From: Candidatus Gastranaerophilales bacterium
GTDB taxonomy: Bacteria; Cyanobacteriota; Vampirovibrionia; Gastranaerophilales; Gastranaerophilaceae
Assembly (NCBI GenBank): GCA_944325885.1
Contig: CALVBT010000004.1
Location: 1 to 64,000, forward strand
Direction: 5' to 3'
Length of the DNA stretch: 64,000 nt
The notes beneath the pieces were generated by a model that worked only from the letters and a program-made list of their open reading frames with translations, made no database searches and was not told the origin of the DNA. The stretch's first letter is position 1; every line of letters starts with the position of its first letter. Shown one piece after another: positions 16,889-25,998 of this stretch. Position numbers and translations under genes: made by a program.

Positions 16889-18053
16889 TATTTACCTCAT
16901 TAAGCAATCTTTTATAATCCGGATGCCAACCTATACTATAATTTTGTGTTTCAGGATTATTATTTGCTAAAAAATTACATACTCCCCTTGCGACTTCTTG
17001 ATGATTATTGTCAAATGCAGTATTACCAATTTTTATAAACTTATTCTCTATACTACAGTTATAAAGTCTTTTACCTTTAATTACATCACTTTCCGTATTA
17101 TTTATAGAAAATACTAAATCTTTGTCCTCAAGCCACTTTTCATAAACGGTTCTGTACATGTCGTCGAATTCTTTTTTGGAAAATTTCCCTTTTTCTTCTT
17201 CTTTAGCTTTTGTTATTAACCATCTATGGTAATCTCTGCAATCAAGTTGTTTAAGTTCTTCTTCTCGTTCTATTAAGCTGAGCTGATGATAGAAATATTG
17301 TTTATGAGCTTGCTCTATATCAAATTCTGACACATCATCAATAAGTGCTAATTTTAAGTTTTTATTATTATCCAAATAATTTCTAAAATCAGTTTGCAAT
17401 AAGTCAAACTTTCTTATTTTATCGGTTTCTTTATCGTATATTTTTTCATTTATCCAACCAAGCATTTTGATTCTTAATTCTTCTATATCTCTGTTTTCCG
17501 AATAAAGTTCTTGAATTTTATTTTTTACATCTTCAAAAAGACCAATATTAGAGGTTTTATATGAAAAATTCCTTATTATATTTACTACAATAGTCTCATT
17601 TTGTTCATCCTTAAATACTTCAAAACATTTCTTAATCTTTTGGTTTTTAGAGGAAAATTTGTTCTTAATTATTTCAATACATTTTTTACTATCTGTATCG
17701 TTATTAGCATTATTGCATATATCAATAAAACTATCTTTTTTTAATTGTTGTTTTCTATTTGAAAAAATTATAAATTGAGTTCTATTTGTATATTTATCTT
17801 CATTTTCCTTATATCTATTTATCCAATTTGCAAATGTACACCAAAAATCTGCAGAATAGTTTGAAAAAGTTGTCTCTTTATCTTTAATTTGTTCAACAAC
17901 AATTAATTTATCATCAGAATCAACCGCAGATATATCATCTTTACTTTCGACTGAAACTATTTTCGCACCTTCAAGAAGGTAATGTAATGCTCTAGGAGTT
18001 TGTATTACATACCCAAAATAGCTATTTGGATTTTCTGATGTAGGAATACACAT
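16881..18053 (-). CDS. ABC-three-component system third (effector/adaptor) component
   Basis: This 390-aa protein is the first gene of the ABC-3C operon. The N-terminal half recalls the conserved ABC-3C domain (YVIQTPRALHYLLEGAKIVS, VDSDDKLIVVEQIKDK), with a helical C-terminal half. The toxic or sensing activity of this component is not evident. ATG 18053 is preferred over TTG 18071, with GAGGGA just upstream. The start lies 133 bp from the right transposon end, so the operon promoter must be within the terminal region. Confidence 0.75.
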   Translation of the reverse strand: MCIPTSENPNSYFGYVIQTPRALHYLLEGAKIVSVESKDDISAVDSDDKLIVVEQIKDKETTFSNYSADFWCTFANWINRYKENEDKYTNRTQFIIFSNRKQQLKKDSFIDICNNANNDTDSKKCIEIIKNKFSSKNQKIKKCFEVFKDEQNETIVVNIIRNFSYKTSNIGLFEDVKNKIQELYSENRDIEELRIKMLGWINEKIYDKETDKIRKFDLLQTDFRNYLDNNKNLKLALIDDVSEFDIEQAHKQYFYHQLSLIEREEELKQLDCRDYHRWLITKAKEEEKGKFSKKEFDDMYRTVYEKWLEDKDLVFSINNTESDVIKGKRLYNCSIENKFIKIGNTAFDNNHQEVARGVCNFLANNNPETQNYSIGWHPDYKRLLNEVNNA

Positions 18054-18174
18054 ACTTCCCTCTGCAAGCAATTATACCATGAATATCTTAGAAGTTTAAT
18101 TTTAGAGATATTTCGACATTGATAAATATTTCTAGTAAATATCCATCATATAGTTAATTTAATCTTGTTCTGAG

Positions 18175-18186
18175 TGTTAAATTACA
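18175..18186 (-). repeat. Right terminal inverted repeat of the transposon
   Basis: Read inward on the minus strand the end is TGTAATTTAACA, which begins with the TG typical of Mu/Tn7-type elements and matches the left end at 10 of 12 positions. Confidence 0.78.
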
Positions 18187-18191
18187 CGCAT
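18187..18191. repeat. Right 5-bp target-site duplication (CGCAT)
   Basis: This is the second copy of the 410-414 duplication, followed by the same hairpin sequence as in the empty target at 18297. Confidence 0.85.
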
Positions 18192-18233
18192 CGTAAATGA
18201 TGCTTGGTCCCACCTCACCCAAAACTAATAATC

Positions 18234-18258
18234 AAGAGGGTTTACACCCTCTTTTTTT
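18234..18258 (+). terminator. Second copy of the tRNA-Lys terminator
   Basis: The same GAGGGT/ACCCTC stem and seven T as at 347-371 lie inside the right copy of the 94-bp repeat. Confidence 0.8.
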
Positions 18259-18355
18259 GCACTATTCGAACCCACGAACGTGGGATAATTCATAATCGCA
18301 TCGTAAACGATGCTTGGTCCCACCTCACCCAAAAAACTTTTTAGAAATAAAAATT

Positions 18356-18379
18356 ACGAGGCTTGTGCCTCGTTTTTTT
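18356..18379 (+). terminator. Terminator at the end of the tRNA-Lys locus
   Basis: The stem ACGAGGC/GCCTCGT has a TTGT loop and seven T. The following 18380-18515 contains a short inverted repeat (ATAACG/CGTTAT, 18491-18510) just before the next gene and nothing else recognised. Confidence 0.85.
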
Positions 18380-18515
18380 GTTTCTAAAAAAGCAGGACAG
18401 ACTGCAACGTCCCCCAGTTTGTGCAAATCAAACCAGACAAATTGTAAACTACCAAAATTTGTAACAATTTCCCCAAAATTTGTAAATTTATAACGCTGAC
18501 AAACGTTATACAAAT

Positions 18516-21371
18516 ATGATTATTAATAATTCCAACATAGTATCTGTTAAAAAAGAAATGGAAATGCCTGCGCAAAAGGCGCAGACACAATGTTCAACAG
18601 ATAAAAATATACCGGAACAAAATACAGTCGATGTTTCAGCCGACACATTAAGAGCATATACCGGTATTGAAAATAAGAACAAAAAAGTTTCACCAAAAGA
18701 GGTTGTGGAGTTTTTAAAAAATACCGGTATGAAAAATGAAAATTTATACCCGGAAATACTCAAATCTCTAGAGGATGAAAACGGAGAAATTGCTCAATTA
18801 AGTTTTGATTTTTTAAAAAGTTTTCAAGCAAAAAACAATCCTATAATTATCTCATCAAAGATTTTTAACGCAGCAAAAGAAAATGAAAAAATCAATTATG
18901 CAGCATTAAAACTTATTGATTCAATAATGGAGCCAAGGGATGTTGGTGCTTTTTACCTCAAAGACTACTTCTGCGAAGTTTTAAACGGCATAAAAAACAA
19001 AGACGGCTCGTTTAATAAAGATGCACTGAAATTTTTTATCAAACATTCTGACGTTTATAAAAAACTTTTTAACTTTAAACCGCAAAGTGCTTTTGCTCCA
19101 TTAAAACACAATAACGGGGACTTTGACTTAAAAGCACTTGATTATGCCGATAAAAAATTAACAGAAAAAGAAAAATTGCAAAAGCTTATACCCCAACTTT
19201 ACAGCGCACGAGACAAGGACGGAAATTTTTCTTATGAAATAATGGAACTTAATGATTATCTGTCACAAATTTTTAAAGAATGGCAAATTAATTACGTACA
19301 AGAAATCGCACTCTCTTTCCCCAAAGACAAGAAAAAAGAGCGTGATACGTTTATAGAGCTTGCAAAATCTATGAAAGACGAGCAGGATTTTTCTCAAATA
19401 TTTAATTTCATAAAAAATATGAAAGCCGGTGAAAACGCAAACTCTGCCCTTGAATTTAACAAAGCTTCCGTTGATTTTTTAAGAGAAATGGAAAATTCCG
19501 GATATCAAGCTCTGGACAAAACAGCTATTATCCTTCAAAAAACAGGAATGCCCTACAATGCATTTTCACCAAAAGATATAGAAGTGCTAAAGGACCTGTG
19601 CTTTAGTATTGATAAAGAAAATATCGAAACATTTATCAACGCTTCAATAAAAAAAGCCGGCAAGAATAAAGGAAAATTTGATTCATCAACACTTAAAACT
19701 TATCTTGATATTTATTACAAAAATCTTTATTTAAACCCGATTTCGGATATTGAATATATGGCAAAGTGTTTTGCGCTTGAAGAAGATGATTATGCACTAA
19801 ATACCTTTGCCAAATTATATAATTTAGAATGGCCGGCAAAAAGCAAATATAGTGCTAACGAAAAGTTGGACAGACGTACGCTGCATTTTATACTCCGTAT
19901 GTGTTGTATGGAAAATAATGGTGTTCCCAAACGCCAATGTTACAAAAAAGCTCTGGACAATTTAAACAAACTTATGACAATGAAGCTGCCTATGTCCTCA
20001 CGTGATGCTTTTCAAAATTTTCTTGTTTATCAGGATATAGATACTATTGAAAAGTTGGAAAAAGTTGACTTTATGGAACTCGGGCTTAAAACGGGTCAAG
20101 TTTCCTCAGGAATTTTTAAATCAGCAACCACAGAAGAATTGCTGCGCTTTAAAGAATACGTAAAAGACTATATTAAAGATAAAAATATTAAATCAGTCGA
20201 TATCCAGCTAAATCCCAATATATCAAGCATTGTTGAACTGACAAGCGGACCTGATTACGACAAGAAAAAACTGCTTTATGACATAAGAAAAGGCGAGCCA
20301 ACAGCAGAAATTCATGAATGCAAATGGGACAACCGTGTTACAAGAAAAGAAAAAGATTTTAAAAACAACACGGTTACGGAGTTTCGCTCCCGTATTGAAA
20401 GAGAAAACTATATCGATTACGAAAGACTGGAATCCCAATCTTTAAAAAAATTTGATACAAACAACAATTTGGTTTATGAAGAACAAATAAAAGAATCCGC
20501 TATCCCCCATGTTTTTGATATCACAAGAACATATCCCGATGGCAGGGTTGAAAAAATAAGCACTGCCTCAAAAACTAAAGACGGCAATGAAATTATAGAA
20601 AAAAATATGACATCTATTGACGGCACAAAAACATACTACCGCTATGAAGATGACCCGAAAGGCAACAGAATTTTGGATTATGTAATAACCGATAAAAACG
20701 GCAAAAAACTTTTGAATCAATCCATTACTTTTGAAGTGATTGATGAAAACCATTTCATTTCTTCACGCAACAATAAAAAATTCGATATAAAAATACAGGA
20801 TAACGACCTTGTTGTTAAGGATTTAAAAACAAAACAGACAAAAACTATTGAGCTTAAAAGCTTTACACGTGACACAAAAGAACTTGTGCTGCCAGTATTA
20901 AAAACTCTTCCCGGTGATGAATTGTTTAAAATAAAAGAGATTGATTTAAAAGCTTTGTTTGCAACCGAAAAAGTAAATAATGCCGCATACAACAGTCAAG
21001 ACCACACTATTATGTTCAAGCCAAAATATCTTGACAGTGCAATTCTCTTACACGAATTGGGACACGCAAAAGACGAACTTATGTTTAAAGAAATCGCCGA
21101 ACAAATAAATAAAGATGAAATGCTCAAAAAGATTTTTAATGAAGAAAAAAGTGCCTACCGCCAACATTTTGGGGACTCTGAACTTTCCAAAATAGAATAT
21201 TTTACTGCAGATTACCACTATCTGGGGGCAAATTCCGTACAAGAAGGTATTGCGGAAACAAATACAATTCTAAATACTTGCCCCAAAAATGATATACAAT
21301 CAATTCGTTCACATTACTGGCAGCAGTATTTCCCCCGCACCATAGCATACCTTGCCGGTCTTATGAAATAA
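18516..21371 (+). CDS. Large protein with C-terminal zincin-like HELGH motif
   Basis: This 951-aa protein has an N-terminal helical-repeat region (about 40-530) and a central beta-rich repeat part (about 570-800, segments like YPDGRVEKI and DKNGKKLLNQ). The C-terminal domain has HELGH at 846-850 and a later E in VQEGIAETN (about 905-913), as expected for a zinc metallopeptidase. There is no classical signal peptide; the N-terminus is polar. It could be an exported effector or toxin of the lineage. Function is not established. Confidence 0.7.
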   Translation: MIINNSNIVSVKKEMEMPAQKAQTQCSTDKNIPEQNTVDVSADTLRAYTGIENKNKKVSPKEVVEFLKNTGMKNENLYPEILKSLEDENGEIAQLSFDFLKSFQAKNNPIIISSKIFNAAKENEKINYAALKLIDSIMEPRDVGAFYLKDYFCEVLNGIKNKDGSFNKDALKFFIKHSDVYKKLFNFKPQSAFAPLKHNNGDFDLKALDYADKKLTEKEKLQKLIPQLYSARDKDGNFSYEIMELNDYLSQIFKEWQINYVQEIALSFPKDKKKERDTFIELAKSMKDEQDFSQIFNFIKNMKAGENANSALEFNKASVDFLREMENSGYQALDKTAIILQKTGMPYNAFSPKDIEVLKDLCFSIDKENIETFINASIKKAGKNKGKFDSSTLKTYLDIYYKNLYLNPISDIEYMAKCFALEEDDYALNTFAKLYNLEWPAKSKYSANEKLDRRTLHFILRMCCMENNGVPKRQCYKKALDNLNKLMTMKLPMSSRDAFQNFLVYQDIDTIEKLEKVDFMELGLKTGQVSSGIFKSATTEELLRFKEYVKDYIKDKNIKSVDIQLNPNISSIVELTSGPDYDKKKLLYDIRKGEPTAEIHECKWDNRVTRKEKDFKNNTVTEFRSRIERENYIDYERLESQSLKKFDTNNNLVYEEQIKESAIPHVFDITRTYPDGRVEKISTASKTKDGNEIIEKNMTSIDGTKTYYRYEDDPKGNRILDYVITDKNGKKLLNQSITFEVIDENHFISSRNNKKFDIKIQDNDLVVKDLKTKQTKTIELKSFTRDTKELVLPVLKTLPGDELFKIKEIDLKALFATEKVNNAAYNSQDHTIMFKPKYLDSAILLHELGHAKDELMFKEIAEQINKDEMLKKIFNEEKSAYRQHFGDSELSKIEYFTADYHYLGANSVQEGIAETNTILNTCPKNDIQSIRSHYWQQYFPRTIAYLAGLMK

Positions 21372-21372
21372 A

Positions 21373-21397
21373 TTTCATATAGTCAACTGACTCCGAC
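21373..21397 (+). repeat. 25-bp repeat, inverted copy of 61499-61523
   Basis: It begins TTTCATATAGTCAACTGACT and is followed by CCGAC. The exact reverse complement occurs 40 kb away. It lies immediately after the stop codon of the zincin-like gene. Confidence 0.85.
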
Positions 21398-21432
21398 GAT
21401 GTCCTCGCTACATATCACAAATATGCCACCGG

Positions 21433-22035
21433 CTATAATATCTCATCACAATCTGCAATAGAAACCTTTTCAAAACCTGTTTCGAGAGCATTTTTTGGTG
21501 AATTGCCTTTTTTGAGCATAGTGTCAATAGTTTTGTTAGATATCAAAACCTCATCTGTTTCACTGCGATAAGCAACAGACGTCGGAGTTTTTCCGTTTTT
21601 TAACTCCGAATAGGGTATGTTTAGCTGCTGCAAAAGTTTCTGAAACTTTGTGTAAATATCCTGACTTTTTTTAGTATTCTTTGAACCGAGCAGCACTGCC
21701 TGCAGGTATTCATTTTTTAAATCTATAGCCCCTCTTAAATAAGCCAGCACATTTGAAAAAGCGTGGTTTGCTTCACAATCTGGCTTTAGATGCAGCAAAA
21801 CAGCCTCACTGCCGTCAGTTATCAAACAGGAGCTGCAATCGATAACCCCTGTAGTATAAACATCTTTTGCCTTAACGCTGTCAGCTATTGTCCACGGAAA
21901 TTTTACAGCATTGCTATTGCCCATACGCCCTGCTATGCTGCCAAATTCGTTTATGGTGACAGGTTTTATTCTGGATTTAAAACTGATATTTTCTATGGCT
22001 GTTCTCCTGTTTTTACTGAAAGTAAAACATGTCAA
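21433..22035 (-). CDS. Lineage-type protein with CheD/CNF-like Cys-His pattern
   Basis: This 200-aa protein begins with an ENISFKSRI segment, the short N-terminal motif shared by several genes here. The middle reads VYTTGVIDCSSCLITDG then LLHLKPD. A glycine-hydrophobic-Cys strand followed by a His-containing strand is the arrangement of the CheD/CNF/YfiH cysteine deamidase fold. The similarity is by eye and weak. The C-terminal half is helical. It is transcribed toward the zincin-like gene. Confidence 0.55.
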   Translation of the reverse strand: MTCFTFSKNRRTAIENISFKSRIKPVTINEFGSIAGRMGNSNAVKFPWTIADSVKAKDVYTTGVIDCSSCLITDGSEAVLLHLKPDCEANHAFSNVLAYLRGAIDLKNEYLQAVLLGSKNTKKSQDIYTKFQKLLQQLNIPYSELKNGKTPTSVAYRSETDEVLISNKTIDTMLKKGNSPKNALETGFEKVSIADCDEIL

Positions 22036-22111
22036 AGAAAATTATTGCCTGTTTCTGTAAAATAAACTGTAATATAATAATAAAAAGTCAGAAAACTGTA
22101 TGGATATTTAG

Positions 22112-23836
22112 ATGGATAAAAAAACAAAATTATATTACGGTGCAATAGCGTTACTTACAATATTTGCTTTTATATTAAGAATTTTATTTATAACATATTC
22201 AAAATTATGGATAGATGAGCTGTACTGTTTTGATATAGCAAATCACGCATCTGTTTTTGAAGTTGTCAAAACAACATTAACAACGGATTTGCACGCTCCT
22301 TTATTTTTTGTAATTTTACATTTTTGGATAAAAATTTTCGGTTCATCAGATATTGCTCTTATGATGCTGCCTGTTTTGTTTTCCACTGCCAGCATACCTG
22401 TCGGAGCGTTGATTGCAGAAAAACTTTTTGACAGAAAGACAGCTATTATATTTGCTGCTTTTTGCACCTTCAGCGCACTTGAGATTAATTACTCTCAAGA
22501 GGTAAAATTCTATTCTATGCTCCCTCTGCTCGGGCTTTTTTGTGCATATTATTTTGTACAAACATTGCAAAAGCCGAAGTTGAAAAACTTTATCCCGCTT
22601 GTAATTTCCAATATTATTCTGATTTACACATTTAATCTCGGGATAATCTTTTCTTTTGTTCAGTTTGTAACAGGACTTTTATACCTGCTGGCTTCAAAGA
22701 CAGCAGAAAAAAAAGAATCGGTCAAAAATTTTGTTTTGAGTTTTTGTTCAATATTTATTTTTTACTTACCTTATTTTTATTTTCAAATAAAAACAATGGC
22801 GTCATCAAAATCAGGAATCTGCAGCCTGTTTAATGTATTCCATTTTGATTTGGGTTTTGTAAATGCACTTATACAGAACTTTTTTACGCCGGTATTGGAC
22901 AATCTCGGCAACAACAGCCTCAATTACAGTATTTTTGAAAACATAAAAGAACTGCATATAATTGGCGTTATTATTTTTATTATCCTGTTCTTGCTGGCTT
23001 TTGGTGCAGGATTTATCATCAGTATCAAAGAAAATAAAACAAAATCACTGCTTTTAATTTCGATTTCTGTGTTATTCATAGTTAGTTTAATGCTGCTGGC
23101 ACAGTTTCATATTATACCGTTAATCACAAGATACTGCATGCCGGTGCATTTGATACTGATGCTGTGCGCCTGCGCCGGTCTGGCAAAACTCAACAAAAAA
23201 ATATTATACCCGGCTGTAATAATATTAATTTTAATTTCTGCTTTTTATCTTTTTAGTGCCAAAAATTCTGCAATTACTAGAAATGCATCGTTTCATTACT
23301 ACGCTGCAAAAGCAATAAAACAAGAAAATATTAAAGATACCGATTATATCCTGATGCCTTATTTTGGCAGATTTTTATATAAATATTTGCCGGAAGGCAG
23401 GATGATTGATTACAGACTCGAAGATTTGTTGATGAAAAAAAATCCGCCTCTTTTTAAAGAAACATTCAACCTTTCTATAAGAGATGACGGAGATTACAAA
23501 CTTTCATCCTATGTATCAAGCCCCTATCCCCCGTATGAACTGGAAGAATATTTTGTAAAAAATTATTTTTCCAAAATGAAAAAAGGAGAAAGACTGTTTT
23601 TTGTAGAAAGCTATTTGTTCCTGATTATTCCCGACAATTTATATCCCGGAATGCTAAAAAATCTAAATGTTGACAACAAAAACCTGACAGAACTGGAAAA
23701 AACAGCAAGATACTGTATGTTATATACAAAAATCCTCAAAAATCTCGAAATTATTTGTTCAAAACACCTAAAATATCTAGGAACATATTACAGCGAAAAT
23801 CAGGACATAAAAATTTATGCATTTGAAAAAATTTAG
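22112..23836 (+). CDS. GT39/ArnT-like membrane glycosyltransferase
   Basis: This 574-aa integral membrane protein has about 9-11 hydrophobic segments in the first 400 residues. The early loop has WIDELYCFD and TTDLHAPLFF, the acidic and H-x-P/PLF motif of PMT/ArnT-type GT-C transferases. These move a sugar from a polyprenyl-phosphate donor to lipid or protein on the outer face of the inner membrane. The C-terminal soluble domain (about 400-574) is periplasmic. The acceptor cannot be inferred. Confidence 0.83.
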   Translation: MDKKTKLYYGAIALLTIFAFILRILFITYSKLWIDELYCFDIANHASVFEVVKTTLTTDLHAPLFFVILHFWIKIFGSSDIALMMLPVLFSTASIPVGALIAEKLFDRKTAIIFAAFCTFSALEINYSQEVKFYSMLPLLGLFCAYYFVQTLQKPKLKNFIPLVISNIILIYTFNLGIIFSFVQFVTGLLYLLASKTAEKKESVKNFVLSFCSIFIFYLPYFYFQIKTMASSKSGICSLFNVFHFDLGFVNALIQNFFTPVLDNLGNNSLNYSIFENIKELHIIGVIIFIILFLLAFGAGFIISIKENKTKSLLLISISVLFIVSLMLLAQFHIIPLITRYCMPVHLILMLCACAGLAKLNKKILYPAVIILILISAFYLFSAKNSAITRNASFHYYAAKAIKQENIKDTDYILMPYFGRFLYKYLPEGRMIDYRLEDLLMKKNPPLFKETFNLSIRDDGDYKLSSYVSSPYPPYELEEYFVKNYFSKMKKGERLFFVESYLFLIIPDNLYPGMLKNLNVDNKNLTELEKTARYCMLYTKILKNLEIICSKHLKYLGTYYSENQDIKIYAFEKI

Positions 23837-23872
23837 TAGCAAAAAAAATATTTACGTGTTTTGATTATATGT

Positions 23873-25906
23873 ATGAAAATTTTGACAACACAACCTAATA
23901 TAAGTATAGATTTTCACCACAAAAATTTATATACAAATGACAAAAATAAAAATACTCTGTTATTACAATTACAACAAAAACCGGCACTACTTCCAGCCGG
24001 TTATTATTTCCCTATAAATTTTAAAGGCGATACGGATAATATAGAAAAACAATTAAAACAATTAGAAAACATCCATTGCCCTGTATGCGGGGTAAAAATG
24101 CTGTCGCAAAATGAAATGAAACGCCTTTTAAAACAAGGACAAAAAATCACAGATGTGACAATGTTTTGCGATTGGCTGGAAAAAAACAAAGACAATATCA
24201 ACCCTAAATATAGGAAATTTGTTGAATCTGCAAAAAGAAATTCACAAGAATTTAACACTAACAGCATAGATGATTTGCTCAAAAATATGCAAGAATCTGC
24301 TTTCATTGCTTCGCAAAACACTATCGATGAAATGAAAAAAATAATTGAAGAAGCTCAAAATACCAAAAAGTTTTCTGATAGTGACAATGTGTTGCTAGAA
24401 GAGTGCTACATAAGACTCGACAACTTTGATGTAAAAAGCACTCAAGGAATTTTAAAACCTATAAAAAATATACTTATAGAAACAATCGGGAACTTAGAAA
24501 ACGAATCAGAAAAACCATTATACAATTCACTTATAAAAAAAATATTTCCTGTCGCTGAATACCAGAGTTTTTTTAATGATTTTTTATACAAAAAAAGCAA
24601 TATTCCTTACAAAGATATAGTTTTGCAAAAACTTTTTACTCCATCATCTTCTAATATTCAAAAAATTATAAATTATAAAAATTCTACAGAAAATATAGAT
24701 GTAAACTATGTATTAACCTGCAACGAATGTAAAATACCAAAAGACGGGGTGTTTTTTTCATACCACAAAGACAAGCCTGATATTGAAAAAAATTTTATTA
24801 CATATTTGGAAGATATAAGCAAAAATATTCTTAACCATCAACTAACAGGCCATTCTGAATATCCTTTCGGTCTTATTAATCTTGTGTCAAAGACATCCGG
24901 GAATAAGTACAAAGTTGATATTTACAAAAATCCTGTTTTAAAAGAATTAAAAATTCAAAATTTTGAAGATTACAAAAACACAATTGATTTTGAACCCGTA
25001 AACCATGAAGGTATCCCCTGTGCTTCTTGCGGAAATATGACTATCACGCATGAACAAAAATTACAGCTTTATAAACAAGTTGAAAATACAAAAGATTTAA
25101 AAGAGCTGTATGAACTTTTAAGCAACAACAAACAGTATATTGGGAAAAAATATTATGACACTTTAAGAGAAATTGGCCTTATATTAGTCAAAAACCCTAA
25201 AATCTCAGAAATCGAACTCATAAGCGAACTAAGAAAATATGAAGCACTAAACATAAAAAATAAACTCAATAAAGCTATAAAACTCGCAGAATATCTTGTT
25301 CCGGAGGCTTCTTCTAATGACCAGCAACTGCTAACGCAATTTATACAAGAAGCAAAAACCTCTTTTTGTGAAAACTATGACAATAAATTGTTTCCATACA
25401 ACAAATACAATAATCTTATTAAACGCACAATATATTGTGTAGAAAGTGAAAAAATAAAAACTATCCACGGATATCAATTCAAAGAACCTATACGAAAAGC
25501 GTTTACAAGACAAGGGCTGTTATACCCGAATAAAGAAACAATAGAAAAAGTCGGCTCAATTTCAAAAGTTATAGCACAGGATATGTTTAAAGGCTCAATT
25601 GCAACTATAGACCATCTTGTCGCAAAAAACAGACAAGGCTGGGAAAATATTGCAAACTATGTAGTAATGTGCAAAAATTGCAACAATGAAAAAACAAACT
25701 ACAGCATTATGCACTGGCTGGACATACATCCTCCTGTAGCAAAAAACATGCAAAAATATATGGATGTAATTGTTGATAAACTGCACAAAGGGGAATTTAA
25801 AGAAGAATATATGAAAAAGTACCCGTTTGTTTTTGCAAAATGTTTAAAAATTTTGACACAGGGTAAAGCTGTAATTCGTTTTGATTCTTCAAAATTTGAA
25901 AATTAA
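23873..25906 (+). CDS. HNH-type nuclease-like protein with zinc ribbons
   Basis: This 677-aa protein has an N-terminal INFKG motif (about residue 47), CPVCG (about 68) and CASCG (about 382) zinc-ribbon halves. A C-terminal HNH-like domain follows: ATIDHLVAKNRQGWENIANY, then CKNCNNEKTN. Two similar zinc-ribbon segments suggest an internal duplication. ATG 23873 is chosen over an upstream TTG at 23861; no clear ribosome binding site is visible. It is probably a lineage-specific protein; nuclease activity is predicted from the HNH motif only. Confidence 0.7.
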   Translation: MKILTTQPNISIDFHHKNLYTNDKNKNTLLLQLQQKPALLPAGYYFPINFKGDTDNIEKQLKQLENIHCPVCGVKMLSQNEMKRLLKQGQKITDVTMFCDWLEKNKDNINPKYRKFVESAKRNSQEFNTNSIDDLLKNMQESAFIASQNTIDEMKKIIEEAQNTKKFSDSDNVLLEECYIRLDNFDVKSTQGILKPIKNILIETIGNLENESEKPLYNSLIKKIFPVAEYQSFFNDFLYKKSNIPYKDIVLQKLFTPSSSNIQKIINYKNSTENIDVNYVLTCNECKIPKDGVFFSYHKDKPDIEKNFITYLEDISKNILNHQLTGHSEYPFGLINLVSKTSGNKYKVDIYKNPVLKELKIQNFEDYKNTIDFEPVNHEGIPCASCGNMTITHEQKLQLYKQVENTKDLKELYELLSNNKQYIGKKYYDTLREIGLILVKNPKISEIELISELRKYEALNIKNKLNKAIKLAEYLVPEASSNDQQLLTQFIQEAKTSFCENYDNKLFPYNKYNNLIKRTIYCVESEKIKTIHGYQFKEPIRKAFTRQGLLYPNKETIEKVGSISKVIAQDMFKGSIATIDHLVAKNRQGWENIANYVVMCKNCNNEKTNYSIMHWLDIHPPVAKNMQKYMDVIVDKLHKGEFKEEYMKKYPFVFAKCLKILTQGKAVIRFDSSKFEN

Positions 25907-25944
25907 ACATCTTGAATTTATCTAAATTTAAAGTATTGCAAAAA

Positions 25945-25976
25945 AAAACAGGCTCTGAAAATTCAGAACCTGTTTT
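25945..25976. terminator. Bidirectional terminator between HNH gene and fusA
   Basis: The stem ACAGG.TCTGAA/TTCAGA.CCTGT has A and T runs on both sides and serves two convergent genes. Confidence 0.85.
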
Positions 25977-25998
25977 TAACTTTATGAATTCATTGAAA

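Larger units (their letters stand above)
415..18186. mobile_element. Mu/Tn7-type transposon with defence cargo, 17.8 kb
   Basis: The left end TATAGTTTAACA and the inverted right end TGTAATTTAACA match at 10 of 12 positions, and CGCAT is duplicated outside both. The core (759-4298) holds a DDE transposase, a MuB-like ATPase, a catalytic-domain-less integrase fragment and an HTH protein, all rightward. The cargo (4365-18053) contains restriction, AbiE and ABC-3C genes. TnsA, TniQ/TnsD and a resolvase are not visible. The element sits 80 bp downstream of tRNA-Lys, reminiscent of Tn7-like elements that use fixed chromosomal sites. Confidence 0.87.
18187..18334 (+). repeat. 110-bp tandem unit with tRNA-Lys 3' tails (1.3 copies)
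   Basis: Positions 18187-18224 and 18297-18334 match with one mismatch and are 110 bp apart. Each has a hairpin (GCATC..GATGC), then TTGGTC joined directly to CCACCTCACCC. This is tRNA-Lys with its T arm (about 13 nt) deleted. The region between holds the second copy of the 94-bp repeat (18208-18301) with its terminator (18234-18258). Confidence 0.85.

Noticed and set aside
321-18301. 94-bp direct repeats taken as attL/attR of a tyrosine-integrase island
   Set aside because: No complete integrase lies between them, and the right copy is part of a local 110-bp tandem unit. A 5-bp duplication and inverted ends inside the repeats define a transposon better.
24004-24321. 105-aa minus-strand frame in the HNH gene
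   Set aside because: It is a shadow of the coding frame that holds the zinc-ribbon motif.
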